A stretch of DNA of 64,000 bases from Carex sylvatica (lineage: Eukaryota > Streptophyta > Magnoliopsida > Poales > Cyperaceae): assembly GCA_964058845.1 (NCBI GenBank), contig CAXKVR010000276.1:1-64000 (forward strand). Direction: 5' to 3'. The notes under the pieces are model-generated. The model did no database searches. It was not told where the DNA came from and saw nothing but the letters and a program-made list of their open reading frames with translations. The translations under genes were made by a program, and so were the position numbers. Shown in pieces: positions 13,213 through 25,479 of this stretch (its first letter is position 1; each line of letters opens with the position of its first letter).

Positions 13213-13262
13213 TATTCAATCTTATAATATGTCTCCGTTGCAACGCACGGACACGATACTAG
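13213..13262 (+). mobile_element. Helitron-like 3' terminus
   Basis: The segment ataatatgtctccgttgcaacgcacggacacgatACTAG carries the short palindrome CGTTGCAACG about 20 bp before a terminal CTAG, followed by T. This is the usual plan of plant Helitron 3' ends (hairpin, CTRR, insertion at A^T). The 5' end is not identified, so the element's length is unknown. Confidence 0.45.
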
Positions 13263-13572
13263 TTCGAATATAACTTGGCTAGTAAATTTAGTGATTCTGA
13301 TATAATTTGGTTGAAAAGCGATTCGGATACAGTTAGTGATTGTGATATAATTCGGCAAATCACTATTATGAGCCAAATTATAAACCTTATGATTGAATGC
13401 AGTGCAATCGCTGAATCCTTCATGTTCAATTTGACTGTCATTTGATTAATTAATTACAAGAAGGATTGTGATGTTTTAACGTTGTCTGAAATGAATCTAA
13501 TAATAGATAATGATGCTTCTGCTTGGTGCTGGGCCTACAAAAAATCTAATTTTAAATTTACAAACAAAGACA

Positions 13573-13791
13573 GGTATACTGTTAACCGGAAATAAAACTG
13601 CTACGATCCTAAAATGGATTGTAGGTTCCTACAATTCCAAATCCAACCTTTTATTTATTTTGAGATTCGTGCATAAAAACAGCTTTTATGGAGATTCGTA
13701 ATACTTAAAAAATGAAAAGTTGGATTTGGAATCTTAGAACCCTACAATCCCTTAAGATCATAGCAGATTTATTTCCACTGTTAAACACGTG
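13573..13791. mobile_element. Fold-back MITE of about 220 bp
   Basis: The left arm (tactgttaaccggaaataaaactgctacgatcc...caattccaaatccaac) pairs with the right arm (gttggatttggaatcttag...gatcatagcagatttatttccactgttaa) for about 75 bp. The spacer is about 65 bp. No TSD was resolved. Confidence 0.7.
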
Positions 13792-13799
13792 ATCCCTCA

Positions 13800-15007
13800 A
13801 CAATGGCAATACTGCGAATAAGTCAATTCTATAGGTCCCTTTATTATTGGACTCTCTGTTCAGATCAGATGAGGGTTGTTTAATCAATGAATTAACGGTA
13901 ACGATGGTAGTTGGGACCGCGTCTCTGGGCCCAACTTCCTTGAATTATATTAAAAAAAAAAAAATTAACAAAAACAAATAGAGGGTAACATGGTAGAGCC
14001 ACCATATCACGCGTCACTCGGCGTCAGTACGCCGGTGCTACAGAATTTTGTATTTATAAAAAAAATTATTAAAAAATTGGAAAAAGAGAAAGACCACTTT
14101 GAAATTTATATTCATAGATAGAACAGAAAAGTTTATTTCACAATTAGTTTTTGATATGCACAATATGGATTCGGAATAACACCTAAAAAGATTTTGATTG
14201 GAGAAATTAAATTTAGTTCACCAGATAATTATGAAATAAATATCATAGAGATAACAAACTTTAAAACCTAATAAATTTAGATGCATGTTGGTCATGGCAT
14301 TTAAATTTAATTCTACACACACATATATGAGCATGTTAGATCTTTGTCTAAAATATACAGTAAATGTAAAATTTCTCTTTAATTTTATTTAATGACAAAT
14401 TATCAATTTTATAAGATAATTAATTGTCAATAAAGTAAAGTATACACAATATATTAACTATTTTATCATTATCAAGTCTGTGTACACTTGTACAATCCTG
14501 ATCTAACATCATCAGCAGGTGAGAAGCCAAAATTGCCAAGCAGCAGCAGTACTTTCCGAGGAAAAAGATGCACGGTGAAAAACCCATGTTTTAGAAATTG
14601 ATTTCTAAATTGGGGGGAGAAATACATGCAACAATAGTGCTCTAAACATTGCCAATTTGGCACACCTTTCTTCTACTTGCACTGTTTTAATAGCATGTGC
14701 TCTGCTCATTCAACATGCATCAATAGTTGCAACATTGTTCTTATCTACTTCTTTTTTGGTCTTGTTATTTCTTCCCCGTTACTTAACTTGCGTATGGACC
14801 ATGGCTTGCAATTTTGGTATAGTTGCGTACAGGTCTATCCAAGACATGGGAGCAATTCTTCTAGCCTTTTCCTTCTATTAAGATCATGTGACATTCTTTC
14901 TACTAAAATGTCTATGTATTTCATCCACGTGCAATTAATTCTTCATATGATATGCTTTCTCAACAATGAAAAACATATTATTCGTATGATATGTTTCTCA
15001 AGTAGAT
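13800..15007. other. Intergenic stretch
   Basis: Short open frames at 14472-14663 (-) and 14657-15012 (+) have no recognisable motif. I see no supported gene. Confidence 0.5.
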
Positions 15008-15015
15008 GTTAAAAA

Positions 15016-15514
15016 CAGTGTTGTAAAAAATGATCGTTTAGTCAGACTAATTGGTCAATTAGTTGATGACGGTGATCAAACCATTAAATAATATTGTCGG
15101 ATAGTTGTTTGCAGATGAGACCGATTAATGGGACAATTTTGTTCGATAAATCGCTTGTTTTCTGCTTAAACGACCTAAGTAATCGTTTGTTTTCATTTTA
15201 TACTGTCGATTAGTTAGTTATTTTTATTATTGATTTTTTTTAATATTTATTCATTATATGCACTATATTTTGTCTTGTCTTATTTGAATAACTTTTAATG
15301 ACAGTTTCATGAAAATTTATTAATTAACAAGGAAAATATGTTAAAATAAGTTTATTTGATAAATTAATTATTTTTATTAAATTATGATAATATGTACATC
15401 AATTTAATGAAAACATAAAATTGTCTGTAAAATTTTGATAAATCAACTGCATATTGATTAATCACTTAGTAGTGTCCATCTGTCTAGCAAGTGCATATCA
15501 TTATTACAACACTG
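15016..15514. mobile_element. hAT-type non-autonomous element, 499 bp
   Basis: The termini CAGTGTTGTAA and TTACAACACTG are perfect inverted repeats of 11 bp, typical of hAT elements. The flanking 8-mers GTTAAAAA (15008-15015) and ATTAATAT (15515-15522) match at only 5 of 8 positions, so the TSD is decayed or uncertain. There is no coding capacity. Confidence 0.7.
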
Positions 15515-16185
15515 ATTAATATGTAATAAAACGAAGGAAATCTACATAATTTTATAGTACTTTTGTTTTCCAAAACTTTTTTTAAAATGATTATAATCTT
15601 TGTAGTATTACTCGTAGATATCTAGAATTATTGTACATCTACTAGTGCTGGTTTGGTTCGTAAAATACTTTTCTATATCTGGATTATTTTGAAAACTAAT
15701 ATAGGTTTGAATTGTTTTGGAAATTATTTTATATTGCTATGTTTGTGCAATCTGCTGATGCGTGATAAAAGGCGTTGATGTTTTGTCTTGCTTCATAAAG
15801 GAAGCTCATTAAATATGAATATGACAATTTTGACCAAATTGAAAACCTACTACCTATCTAACCTAAATTGCCATAAAATGCTTCGCATAAACTTGTTCGA
15901 TTTGTGTACTAGCTATATATCATCACTTTACGTACTGTAAATTGTGGCGATGATGGCTGTGCTCTAAACAGTTTTCGTTGTGTACTTGTGTCTGTGAATT
16001 GGAATAGGAATTTTTTTTTTTGGTTGAAAGTGCGTAGACGATTGCATTGATTTAACGATATACAAAATAACTATTATACAGGTTTTCTTTGATTAAAATA
16101 GAAAGTACAAAAATATATACATTGCGCTACATGTAAAATCATCTAATTTGCTATGTCAGAAAATAGAAACGAAATCCTGTGCCTT

Positions 16186-16336
16186 CTTGGGTGCAGGAAT
16201 TTCCTATCCCCTCAGTCACTGCGCGTGGAGCCGGTCACTGTTAAAGGGAGCCGGTCATTGTTCATTTTTAAATTGGAGGCCCACATGCAGTGACTCTGGG
16301 GGCAGGAAATTCCTGCCTCCAGGGGGGCAGAGGATT
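16186..16336. mobile_element. Short inverted-repeat element, about 150 bp
   Basis: The left end tgggtgcaggaatttcctatcccctcagtcactgcgcgtgg pairs with the right end ccacatgcagtgactctgggggcaggaaattcctgcctcca. The arms are about 40 bp and relatively GC-rich compared with surrounding DNA. It is probably a MITE; no TSD was resolved. Confidence 0.55.
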
Positions 16337-16734
16337 CGGTTCCCAGAAAATAACATATATGTGAAACCAAAGAATTCGAATTAGTCTATTCGCGCCCGAT
16401 TAGCAAGTAGGTGGGCCTTCCGATTTTTTTCTCTGGGAATGTAAACACAGCAGTAATTATTGAGTTGTATGCCTGGCGGAGTATGCCGAATCGAGCCCTT
16501 CCTTGAGGATGAAACGTCTTCTTCTTTCCAAAATCGACGCCGCCGCCAGAGGAATGCGCAGCCAAGAGGCACTGAATCAAACCGAACCAAGACAGTCACC
16601 ACTTTGAGAGGAGGAAGAAAAGGGCACTGAATCCAATCGGACCGGGACAATCACCACTCAGCCGAGAAGGCACTAAATCAAACTGGACCGGAAACTGAAT
16701 CAACTGGCTCAGGACAGTCATCACTCAGAGAGGT

Positions 16735-16823
16735 GGAAGAAGAAGAAGAGAAAGAAGAAGAAGAAGAAGAAGAAGAAGAAGAAGAAGAAGAAGAAGAAGA
16801 AGAAGAAGAAGAAGAAGAAGAGA
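16735..16823. repeat. (GAA)n microsatellite
   Basis: About 90 bp of nearly pure GAA/AAG repeats, with two imperfections at the left. The poly-Ser and poly-Phe frames on the minus strand are artefacts of this repeat. Confidence 0.95.
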
Positions 16824-17050
16824 GGAGGAAGGATGCAACTCTTTGCAATCTCGTCATTAGCAACAGCCATAAAAATACGTACCTTATTTATATATATAGA
16901 TAGTAGCAAGAGATTACATATGAGATGAGCGAATTCACAGCCACCCATTCGAACCCGGTAAGTTGAGACGAAAGAGTAGCGATCTGAAGCGGTGACCAGA
17001 TCCATTAAATGAAAGCACTGCTCATATTGATTGAGACGAAGTGGACCAAA

Positions 17051-17217
17051 ATGAATGGGAGAAGGGAGGGCGGAGCTGCTACTACTTCTTCGACTCTCAA
17101 AACTGCAACAGTGAAGTCGACGATATCTCCCAACCTTAAATCCCCTTCAGCATTGTCTGGGTGATATTACTGAAGAAGCTTTCGGAGTTTACGAAGTGTT
17201 GTTTGCAAATGTTGAGA
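17051..17217 (+). pseudogene. Possible gene fragment between duplicated blocks
   Basis: An ATG at 17051 opens a frame of about 37 codons (MNGRREGGAATTSSTLKTAT...) that stops at 17162. A one-base shift would continue as LGDITEEAFGVYEVLFANVE. The codon pattern looks coding, but I do not recognise the protein. The fragment lies between the two copies of gggagggcggagctgctac. It may be a captured exon or a degraded 5' gene end. Confidence 0.3.
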
Positions 17218-17310
17218 AGGGAGGGCGGAGCTGCTACTACTTATTCGACTTTCAGAGGAATGCACAGCCAAGAGGCACTGAATCAAACTGGACGGAGACA
17301 GTCACCACTA

Positions 17311-17660
17311 TTTTTTTTTTAAATCATAAATAAGTAAAAAGATTTGACCAAACTAACTAGATTGCTTTGATTTTTACAAAAAATCAAAAGAACCGAGATG
17401 CCATTTTGATCTGAAGAGTTTTTTTTCTCGTACCGATTTGCCATTTCGGTCCGAATTATTTTTAATACACCAACAACTACATCATTTTTTTTTCAAATAT
17501 GTGAAAATAGTTCAGACCGAAATGTCAATTCGTTACAAAAAAAAAAACATTAAGACCGAAGTGACATCTCGGTTCTTATGATTTTTTTTAAAACTAAAGT
17601 AATTAAGTTGATTTAATAAATTTCTTTTTTCTTATTTATGGTTTTTAAAAAAAATCACGT
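17311..17660. mobile_element. Fold-back element of about 350 bp
   Basis: The left arm (tttaaatcataaataagtaaaaa...aaaatcaaaagaaccgagatg) pairs with the right arm (catctcggttcttatgatttttt...cttatttatggtttttaaa). Two inner motifs, accgatttgccatttcggtc and its partner gaccgaaatgtcaattcgtt, also pair. No TSD was resolved. Confidence 0.65.
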
Positions 17661-19844
17661 GAATTGTGTTCTTGCAAGGGCTGAAAAATTTCGTAATTTA
17701 TACTTCAAAATATCAATATTCTTATATGACAAATTGACAATTACAAAAAAAAGAAATGAAAATTTCATCGATATCATCGGATAAAATAGTGTGTTGTTGA
17801 TAAATTCAGAAATAATTTAGAATATCCTGAGAAAGAATAATACATCAAAATAATGTTTTCATTAAGAACCCTTAATCAATATGCAAGTCCGGGTTAAACT
17901 ATAACTTTGATTTATAAAAAAAAAAAAAAATGGGAGGAATAATTATTTTGTTATTTTTTTCTCTTGGACTGAAAAATGGATTTTGAATTTTTTATATTTT
18001 ATAAATATCTAGAACTAAATAATTGTGTATTCGTTTCTTAAATAAATGTCAATAGAATTTCAATAATTTTTTAAATTGATTTTTTTTGCACTATAAATAA
18101 TTCACAAAAGCATACTGCAAGAACATTACTTTGTTATTTTTTGTTTTTATCTGACAAGATGATGAATATTACGGACCTATTATCTCGTTAAGGAGAATAA
18201 AAATTACTAAATCGGTTCATGTTTATATTGTCAAAATGTCTAAAAGATCATTAACATCTAATTATGTTTTGTCGTTGCTTTGACATAAATAAGTACATTC
18301 AATTCTAAAGCAAGTATATGACTTATTTTTGTTTTTGAATTATAAATATTTATTATTGTATCAATATAAATATAATGCCAAATTATGTGAAAAAAATTCT
18401 TAATCGGTGCATGATGATTATCTTTTTCTTATTTTATCCAGCATAATTTATCTCATTCTTAGTTATAATTTTGTTAATATGTTGAAGATAAAACAAAAAC
18501 AAAAAGTTTATCCAAGAACATTCAATCAAAATTACAATTTATACAATTCACAAAACCTGAATGTAAAAATGAGATGATTTGGGTGGATTTACAATTGGGC
18601 AAACTTAAAGAAATTAGTCAAGTTTTTTGATAAAAATTGTTAACCCAACCATTGCAAACTCCTACCCTTTTTGCTAATATCAAATATTTATTTTTCATTG
18701 TTTCAAAAATTATGAAAAGTAATCCTGATAATGTTTAACAGTTTAAATTGACATAAACCTAATAATTTATTCCACAAAAGTGAAAAGAAGCATCTAAGAA
18801 GGAAACAGAGTGACGCCAAAGAAGAGAATTCCTGATTAGTGAATCTCAACCATTAAAATTAGAACATCAAACATCCATATAAAAGGTGACTTGGCAACCC
18901 AAAATGTTCTACTTTTCTATAAAGTAAAAGATGCTGGCTGGAAATATATGAAATTCTAAACTCAATAAAAATATTGTGCAACTTTATCAAAACAAGACAG
19001 AGATTGTAATTAGACTTTAGCATGTGAATGAGAGATGCAATTAATTTGGTCAACCATTTATAATTATTCTTGCAAAATATTTTAAATATTTTTCTACTTG
19101 GCTTCAATTTTTTTCTCCCAACTAATCTTCGTATGTTTTGGCAAAAACGCGTGTTACAATATTTTCAAAAACAGCAAAAATGCGTTAACCTTTCTAGAAT
19201 TATTAAGTCCGTATTTTATTTCTAAAATGTGTGCATTTTAGTTCTTAAAAATAAATATAAGTCTGTATTGTAGGCTAGAAATTTAAGTGCATTTTAGCCT
19301 TAAAAAACACACACATATTAGTTTAGAACTTAAAGTGAGAATTTTAATTTAAAAAATATAAATTGTATATTAACGAATTATTTTATCAAAGTATGTATGT
19401 CAGTTAATGTTAAAACACTTAAATTACTTTATCTACATCAAAATTGAGAAGAAACAAATAATAGTTATCAAGCACTAAATATAAATTAAGTTAATTTTAT
19501 AACATTTATACTTATACAATTAACTTTTAATTTATTTTAGTGATCACGTCAGCTATTATTAATGTAAAAAAGAGAAAATAGGAGCCACAGTTAAAAAGTA
19601 ATTTCTTAAAAATAAAATTTTCTAAATTAGAAATTATGTTATAGCCCAAAAATAAAAATAAAAATAAAAATGCCACACGTGCTTTTAGAAATTATGTTAC
19701 GTCCATTTTAATTTCACGTGACATTTTTATAGGAAGTAATCTCAGAAACTTGTGTATTTATGAATCTTTATTTGTTTAGTAATCTATGCGAGTGTTTGTT
19801 CAGTGTTTAGAGTTCAAAAATATAGAGAAAATTATTTGGAGATA
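17661..19844. other. Intergenic AT-rich stretch
   Basis: No gene, RNA or convincing repeat was recognised. The minus-strand frame at 18859-19107 has no identifiable domain. Confidence 0.5.
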
Positions 19845-19852
19845 ATTTAAAT

Positions 19853-20612
19853 CAGTGTGCCGCTATAGCTAGCACTACAGCTTTTTCGGATCATAAACGC
19901 TACGCTATGAGATAAAAGTGCGCTAACTCAGCTACGACCGCTATTACCGCTAAAAGCGACACGCTATTGCTACCACCATGCTACATGGGCTTTTTTTTTT
20001 TTACAATTTATATGGACTTTTGTTCTTCTATTTCTATTTTTAATTCTACATGGTCTTCTACGATAAGTATGCTAAATCAAACTATATGCTTCTGTTTTTA
20101 TTTGTGCATGATTTATTCTCTCATTCTATATTGAGAAATATTCAAATATTAATTCTTCCTTTTGATTGCTCTTTGACTCTTTGTATAGTATTCATTTGTA
20201 AAAATATTATCATTCGTTTCAATTGAAAGCTGATTTTGATTATTAGTATTATTATAATATATAACATATTTAAATATGTATACTGACTTCATTTACCTTA
20301 TAAAATTAATTATTCTTTGTCTATTATAATATGTAATACTATGTAATATGAACTATTAAATAATATTATTTTTAAAAAAAAAAATTTCTTCTTATTTGCA
20401 TAATTGATAAAAAGTATAGACTTAGATTAGTTGTGATTTAGTTATTACCTCAATTCTTCTATTGGTTATGTTGATAATTAGTAGAAATATAGACTATAAA
20501 ATTTGAAAAGGAAAAAACGCTATGTATGATAGCTTCTGCTATAGCTACGTTATTTGTAATAGCTTTTTTTTTGGTCTCCTCACTATGTCTATAATCGCTA
20601 TTTAGAACCTTG
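19853..20612. mobile_element. hAT-type non-autonomous element with perfect 8-bp TSD
   Basis: The direct repeat ATTTAAAT flanks the element at 19845-19852 and 20613-20620. The left end is CAGTGTGCCGCTATAGC and the reverse complement of the right end is CAAGGTTCTAAATAGCG. Subterminal phrases such as cgctatagc, gctacg and atagcgat recur near both ends. There is no transposase frame. Confidence 0.85.
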
Positions 20613-20620
20613 ATTTAAAT

Positions 20621-21200
20621 TGATGATGACAATTAATTATCAGGAACATAAAGTAGTGATTATGGGGTTCCTGTAGCTGCATAATTAACTTAATTACTAA
20701 AATTTAATTAATTAGAGAAGAAAGTTTGACGGCAGCACGGGACCGTACAACCGCTGAATGCGGAACGAAATAAAAAAATTGGAAAGAAAGCTTCACAACA
20801 GTCCTTTTTATTTTAAAATAAAATTCCACGATAAATAAGACTTTCAAGAAAGCATTACAAAACAAAGCCATAGAAAAATAAGAGTATAAGACTTTCCAAC
20901 TTGTACTTTATTTTCTCTAATTGAATGATTCTATCACCTTTTTTTGCTATTATTATTAGTTAACTTATCATTGAACTGAATCGGTATATTATGAATTCAT
21001 ATACACCGAATAATAGAATCTATAAAACAATGATGCTCTTTAAATGAACAATAAATATCTATAACAATTGGTTCGGTCAGAAACGATTCAAGCCTTTGTT
21101 GTTAATTTATTTGGATTTTTTTGACGAAGAGTTTATTTGGATTTTTTTATCCCTTCGCTATTAAATATTTGAGTGTTAATCAGATCATATTCAATATGAT
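20621..21200. other. Intergenic stretch
   Basis: I see nothing supportable as a gene. The DNA is AT-rich with scattered poly-A tracts. Confidence 0.5.
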
Positions 21201-21205
21201 CAAAA

Positions 21206-22198
21206 TGTTGGGAATCATAAATGTCAAACAATTACGTCTTATTTAGAGATCAAACAATTACATCTCATCTAGGGGTCAAACACTTACACTCCGGAAAAGA
21301 AGAAACAATCATCACCTTAACCTAAGACTGTCCTATGCCAAAGAGACCCAAAACATAATCTTTAGTGCGGAATTCAATACATGATTCTATGTCGTTTGTC
21401 ATGAAGATGGAGCAGCAAATGTTTCTGTGAGCGCGAGACAAGACTCTTGATGCCAAGATTTTTCTCACGCTTTTTTGGTTGAATCTTAGATTAGGTCTTC
21501 CAAAACAATAAGATCGCCTTTGAGAAATCCTCTCCAAAATTCTAATGGATTTCTCCTCTCAATTCTTTAATGGTGGAAGAAGGGAGAATGCTCTCAAAAT
21601 TATGTCTAAGAATAACCTCTTTCAGAATTCTTAGATGAGTTGGTTCTCTTATGCCTTGGGGACCCATCTTTAGGTAGGTTTACACATCTGACAGCGCGAG
21701 TGCGGATGCACTGACCCGCACTGGGTTGTAACATGTCCAAATAACCGCCTTAAATTTCAGCCCTGAATTTTCCCAAGTCCTTAGTGCGTCCGCATTATGC
21801 TCAGACTTTTCTGCATTGAACTGCAGAAATTAGCCTAAGTCCTTAGTGCGTTCGCACTAGGCATTGAACTTCAGAAAATCGCATAAGAACCGAGTGTGTC
21901 CGCATTACGCTCGGATATTTTTCCTGTGTTGTCTGAAGTTTTCATAATTTGGCCAAGTACTGAGTTCGTCCGCACTGAGCTTAGTGCGTCCGCACTCAGG
22001 ATCAAAACGACAGTTTTTCTTAATTATAAATCTCATAATCAGTCTATCAATGATTTAATCTTTGTCTAGATTGTTCTACACATTTATGAATTACATCCTA
22101 TTAAATACATAGATGATCTAATATCTTAATTTCATAATATATCACTTTAATTGTGATAATCATAATTATATTACATATATGCTCAACGAGATCCAATA
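21206..22198. mobile_element. Solo LTR (copia-like ends) with 5-bp TSD
   Basis: A 5-bp direct repeat CAAAA lies at 21201-21205 and 22199-22203. The LTR starts TGTTGGGAATC and ends ATCCAATA, which is one change from the expected CCAACA partner of TGTTGG. There is no internal coding region, primer-binding site or second LTR, so it is a solo LTR of 993 bp. TGTTGG...CCAACA termini are typical of Ty1-copia elements; the lineage is inferred. Orientation is not decided. Confidence 0.8.
21695..22002. repeat. Array of quasi-palindromic agtgcgtccgcact motifs
   Basis: At least six copies or near copies of (t)agtgcg(t/g)(c/a)cgcac(t) occur at irregular spacing, e.g. near 21700, 21780, 21848, 21891, 21966 and 21980. 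The motif is almost its own reverse complement. The array lies within the solo LTR. Confidence 0.75.
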
Positions 22199-22203
22199 CA
22201 AAA

Positions 22204-22700
22204 TTATGGCAACTAGCCAACTAGAGATCCGATTGGGTGAGGATAATATTTTCCATAATTCATAGGGCATGCATGCAATTTGGTTGTTTATAAACTGTGT
22301 ACTGATGTGAACACGGTATCATGATGAGAGTCATGACCCCACAACTTTGCATGAGAAACCGGAACTCAATAGGGGTTTAATATTTTCATGATTAAACGGG
22401 CTTTCGTACAAATATGAGGTGGCGAATCAACTAGAAATTAATATGAGGTGGCGTATCTCGAAAAATAAAGCGAGTTAGATTTATATAAGTTGACAACCCG
22501 TTACATACTATCTTTACAGTGACGTACACAGAAGAAAGACTATGAATTCCAGTTGTGCCACTAATACCTACTCGTACTCGGTAGTACACCTCCGTCATGC
22601 GGGTACCACCATTGATTAATAATTAAAATATATCACCTATTTTTGTTTTCCCCAACTTACCTGAACACCTCTTTTCTTAATAACTTCTCCCTCCCCTCCC
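22204..22700. other. SAUR upstream region
   Basis: Non-coding DNA between the solo LTR and the SAUR TATA box. I did not see a TGTCTC or GAGACA auxin-response core in the proximal part. The phrase caactagaaattaatatgaggtggcg near 22430 repeats part of atatgaggtggcgaatcaac near 22414. Confidence 0.45.
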
Positions 22701-22706
22701 CTCATG

Positions 22707-22718
22707 TATTTATATATA
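22707..22718 (+). promoter_or_regulatory. Probable TATA box of the SAUR gene
   Basis: TATTTATATATA lies about 120 bp upstream of the chosen ATG. It is followed by a CT-rich leader containing a (CT)n run at about 22776-22793, a common plant 5' UTR feature. Confidence 0.6.
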
Positions 22719-22839
22719 CGCTCATGATGCAACCACCATCATCTCACTCTCCTCTGTTTTCTCACTCTTCATTCCTCTCTCTCTCTCTCTGAGCTTTTCT
22801 TTGGCTGCTTTTAGTTTCACTCTCATCTTCTCTAAAACC

Positions 22840-23178
22840 ATGAAGAAGATACTTAGACGGCTGTCCAGAGTAGGAGATTCCTCCCAATACCAGCCTCTCT
22901 GCCGAAATACCAAGTCAGCAACGGGGTTTAGTTGGGGGCGGAGCGCTCGTGTACCTAGCGGTCACGTGCCGGTCTATGTGGGAGAAGACGCAGACGAACC
23001 GAAAGAGCGGTTCGTCATAAAAGCCGAGCTTCTATCTCAGCCGGCTTTTGCCGAGCTGCTAAGCCAAGTTGCTGATGAGTTCGGGTACAATCATTCGGGT
23101 GCATTACGGATCCCTTGTTCGGTGTCGGTTTTCGAGCAATTGATCAGCCGAGCGGTCCATGAAGCAGAGCAGCTGTAG
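22840..23178 (+). CDS. SAUR family auxin-responsive protein
   Basis: An intronless 112-codon gene for a SAUR (small auxin up RNA) protein. SAURs are short, often auxin-induced regulators; several inhibit PP2C.D phosphatases and so activate plasma-membrane H+-ATPases and cell expansion (family knowledge). Seen here: a basic N terminus (MKKILRRLSR), then the SAUR core VPSGHVPVYVG at residues 38-48, ERFVI at 56-60, QPAFAELLSQVADEFGY at 67-83 and ALRIPCSVSVFEQL at 88-101. The usual His before Pro in the 'HPLF' position is Gln here. The ATG at 22840 is chosen because the core-to-start distance is typical and an upstream in-frame extension begins without ATG. The long linker in front of the core and the acidic insert EDADEP resemble the SAUR71/72/76 type, but the exact subgroup is not certain. 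Confidence 0.93.
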   Translation: MKKILRRLSRVGDSSQYQPLCRNTKSATGFSWGRSARVPSGHVPVYVGEDADEPKERFVIKAELLSQPAFAELLSQVADEFGYNHSGALRIPCSVSVFEQLISRAVHEAEQL

Positions 23179-25463
23179 TCTGTAGATATAATTATCTCGC
23201 TTTTAGTTTTGATTGTAGAACTTTCAGGGGTGACATTTATGTCAAATTTGAGAATATCTTGTGCACCCACTTCAAAAAGGAGAAGATTTTGAAAATGTAC
23301 ATAACTAGTCTTTTGAGAATTTCTCTCTTGCTTTGTTTGAGTTAGAGCAGGAAGGTGTTTGGGTGTTTAGAGAATTTTTTAAAAAAAAAAGAAGAAGAGA
23401 AGAGCAAGAGAATAATGGAATGATAAGAGGCTGATCAGGAGGCAATTTCTCTTTAATTGGGTCCTTTCTAATTTCATCCAGAATGTAAATTTTATCATTT
23501 TGGAATGCAACAGAAATTTAGCATCATGCATGGTTTTATTATATGTTTTGAGAACTACTTTGCAATTTGTGGAAATTAAAGCAATGAGAGCAATTAACCA
23601 AATTACTTTCATAACAATTACTCAAATTAATTGATCTACAAATCTCTTGTTTTCCATTGTGCTAATATATGTGATATTGTCTGATAATATTGTTTTGGTG
23701 TTCGTTAAGACTTTGATTGTATTGTTGATTTTTTATTGGTTCAGCTTACCATCAGGAATTTCTAACCGAACTTCCAATAAAAAATATTACAAAATAATTA
23801 CCTTGTTTGTTTTAAAAAAAATTAATATTCTGAAAACGACGCTGCGAAGTATATCAAATCTTCACAATTTTTTAAAAAGATTTGATGACTTTGGAGAAAA
23901 GCAGACTTAGAAATTTAGTTTGGTCCAAAGAGTACAATTTGTCTTTATAAATCAATTTAACAAGAAAACTACCGTACGTGGCATGTGATTTATTATTAAT
24001 TTTATAAAATGATCAATTACAGTACTTCATAATAGTAGCATGATATACACCATAAATTTGCCAATAATTCATGTTTTTTTTTAATATTTTCGTACCGAAT
24101 TCTGAATAAATAACAAAGAAATGTATAATACGTTTTCTTCATGAATAAAACACGAATCACAAATTATTCGCGAGAAAACGCTGAAAAAAATTGAAATTTT
24201 TCCTTTTTTTTTGTTGTTGTTGTTGTTTTATTTTTTATTTTTACTTTCTTGTGGTACTAAATTATTCTCAAATTATATATCCGAATTATTCGAGAATTAT
24301 AAATATTTTCTTCTGCCGTACCGAATCCAAACTATTCATTTGTCGCTTTGCTTCATATCTTACTGATAGTCTGATACGGTCAGACTGTAGCAATTCGTCT
24401 CATGTGATGTGATATCTCAAATTCTCATTCATGCCAACTGGCAACTGTTATCGATCTGAGTATCTGACTGTAAGGCATTAATTATAATAATTAATAAGCA
24501 TCGTCATGATTAATTAGTTGATAATTCAATCTGAGAATAATGATTATTTCCCAATCATTGCCAACAAAAGACGCAAGTTATTTATGCATGTGAGGCCTTA
24601 ATAAAATAAGATATTTACATGTTAGTTTCAAATACGTACGTACCTATTTATCTAGGACCAATCAAATAAAATTTTGTAATATGATTTTTAACTTAATTAA
24701 ATCATTTATTGTTTCGGTTTTGCATTTGAAGTAGCTAGCCTTTGAACCGAAACTATGCATATGCAAATAACTACTGATTCCATAAAAAAATTAGCATGAG
24801 ATGAGATGAGATGATGGTCAAAAATTTCAAATCAATTAAGTGACAACCATTAAATTTCAAAATTACAACACCATCAATGAAATTCTGAATAGGAGCTGGA
24901 TTCTCTGGATCCTTATTACGTTAAAAAAAAAATGTAACATCTCATTCAAAGAACAATCCATCAATAAAAAACTTATTATATAAATATAAATGATTCGTAC
25001 AAATTCTGAGGTTTATTTTAAAGTTCCATACAAAATTAACTATAATGTATTCATGTTGAATTTATTTGATTTCATTAATTAAGTTGTGTTATGCATGCAT
25101 GATTTTGCAAAAAAAATAAAAATAAATACAATTAATTTAAATTTGTTGTTCCATTTCCTTGAAAGTTGCAATTAATACGACCATTCGTAACTAAAGCTTA
25201 GAGCTCAAAGGCATCATAATCATAATATACTTGAAGAGGAGCATTTTGGTGCTATTTAAGTTTATAGTACGTATCACAATAGGCCGTAATGTTTTTGCAT
25301 TTATTTCTCAAATTTGGCATTTAAATGTCGAATTAAAAGATTTCAATAATAGGTAACGAATCCACATATATAATAGCCGATTATTATACATATATAGTGG
25401 ACAATGATTCTATTACGTACAATGTACGTATTAGAAATAATGTCATACATGTCAAATATTTGT
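23179..25463. other. Intergenic stretch downstream of SAUR
   Basis: The first part is presumably the SAUR 3' UTR. The rest is AT-rich with no recognised gene. A short TTG run lies near 24211-24226 and an agatg repeat near 24797-24815. Confidence 0.5.
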
Positions 25464-25479
25464 AATCTGCACTCTGTCT

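Larger units (their letters stand above)
16548..17309. repeat. Patchwork of scrambled direct repeats
   Basis: The phrase agaggaatgc(g/a)cagccaagaggcactgaatcaaac...agacagtcaccact occurs at 16548-16603 and again at 17254-17309. Shorter relatives lie near 16625 and 16672. A second repeat, gggagggcggagctgctactactt, occurs near 17063 and 17219. Several short segments have therefore been duplicated and interleaved. Confidence 0.7.

Noticed and set aside
14657..15012. Hydrophobic overlapping frames of 74 and 111 codons
   Set aside because: Overlapping frames in two phases with no family motif; the hydrophobicity comes from T-rich codons.
16678..17005. Long minus-strand frames with poly-Ser and poly-Phe
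   Set aside because: They are translations of the GAA microsatellite; there is no supporting coding signal on either side.
21695..22002. Second CRISPR-like or riboswitch-like repeat cluster
   Set aside because: Same reasons: short irregular motifs within a TSD-bounded LTR.
22801..22839. N-terminal extension of the SAUR protein
   Set aside because: It begins with TTG rather than ATG; the ATG at 22840 gives the standard SAUR start MKKILRRLSR.
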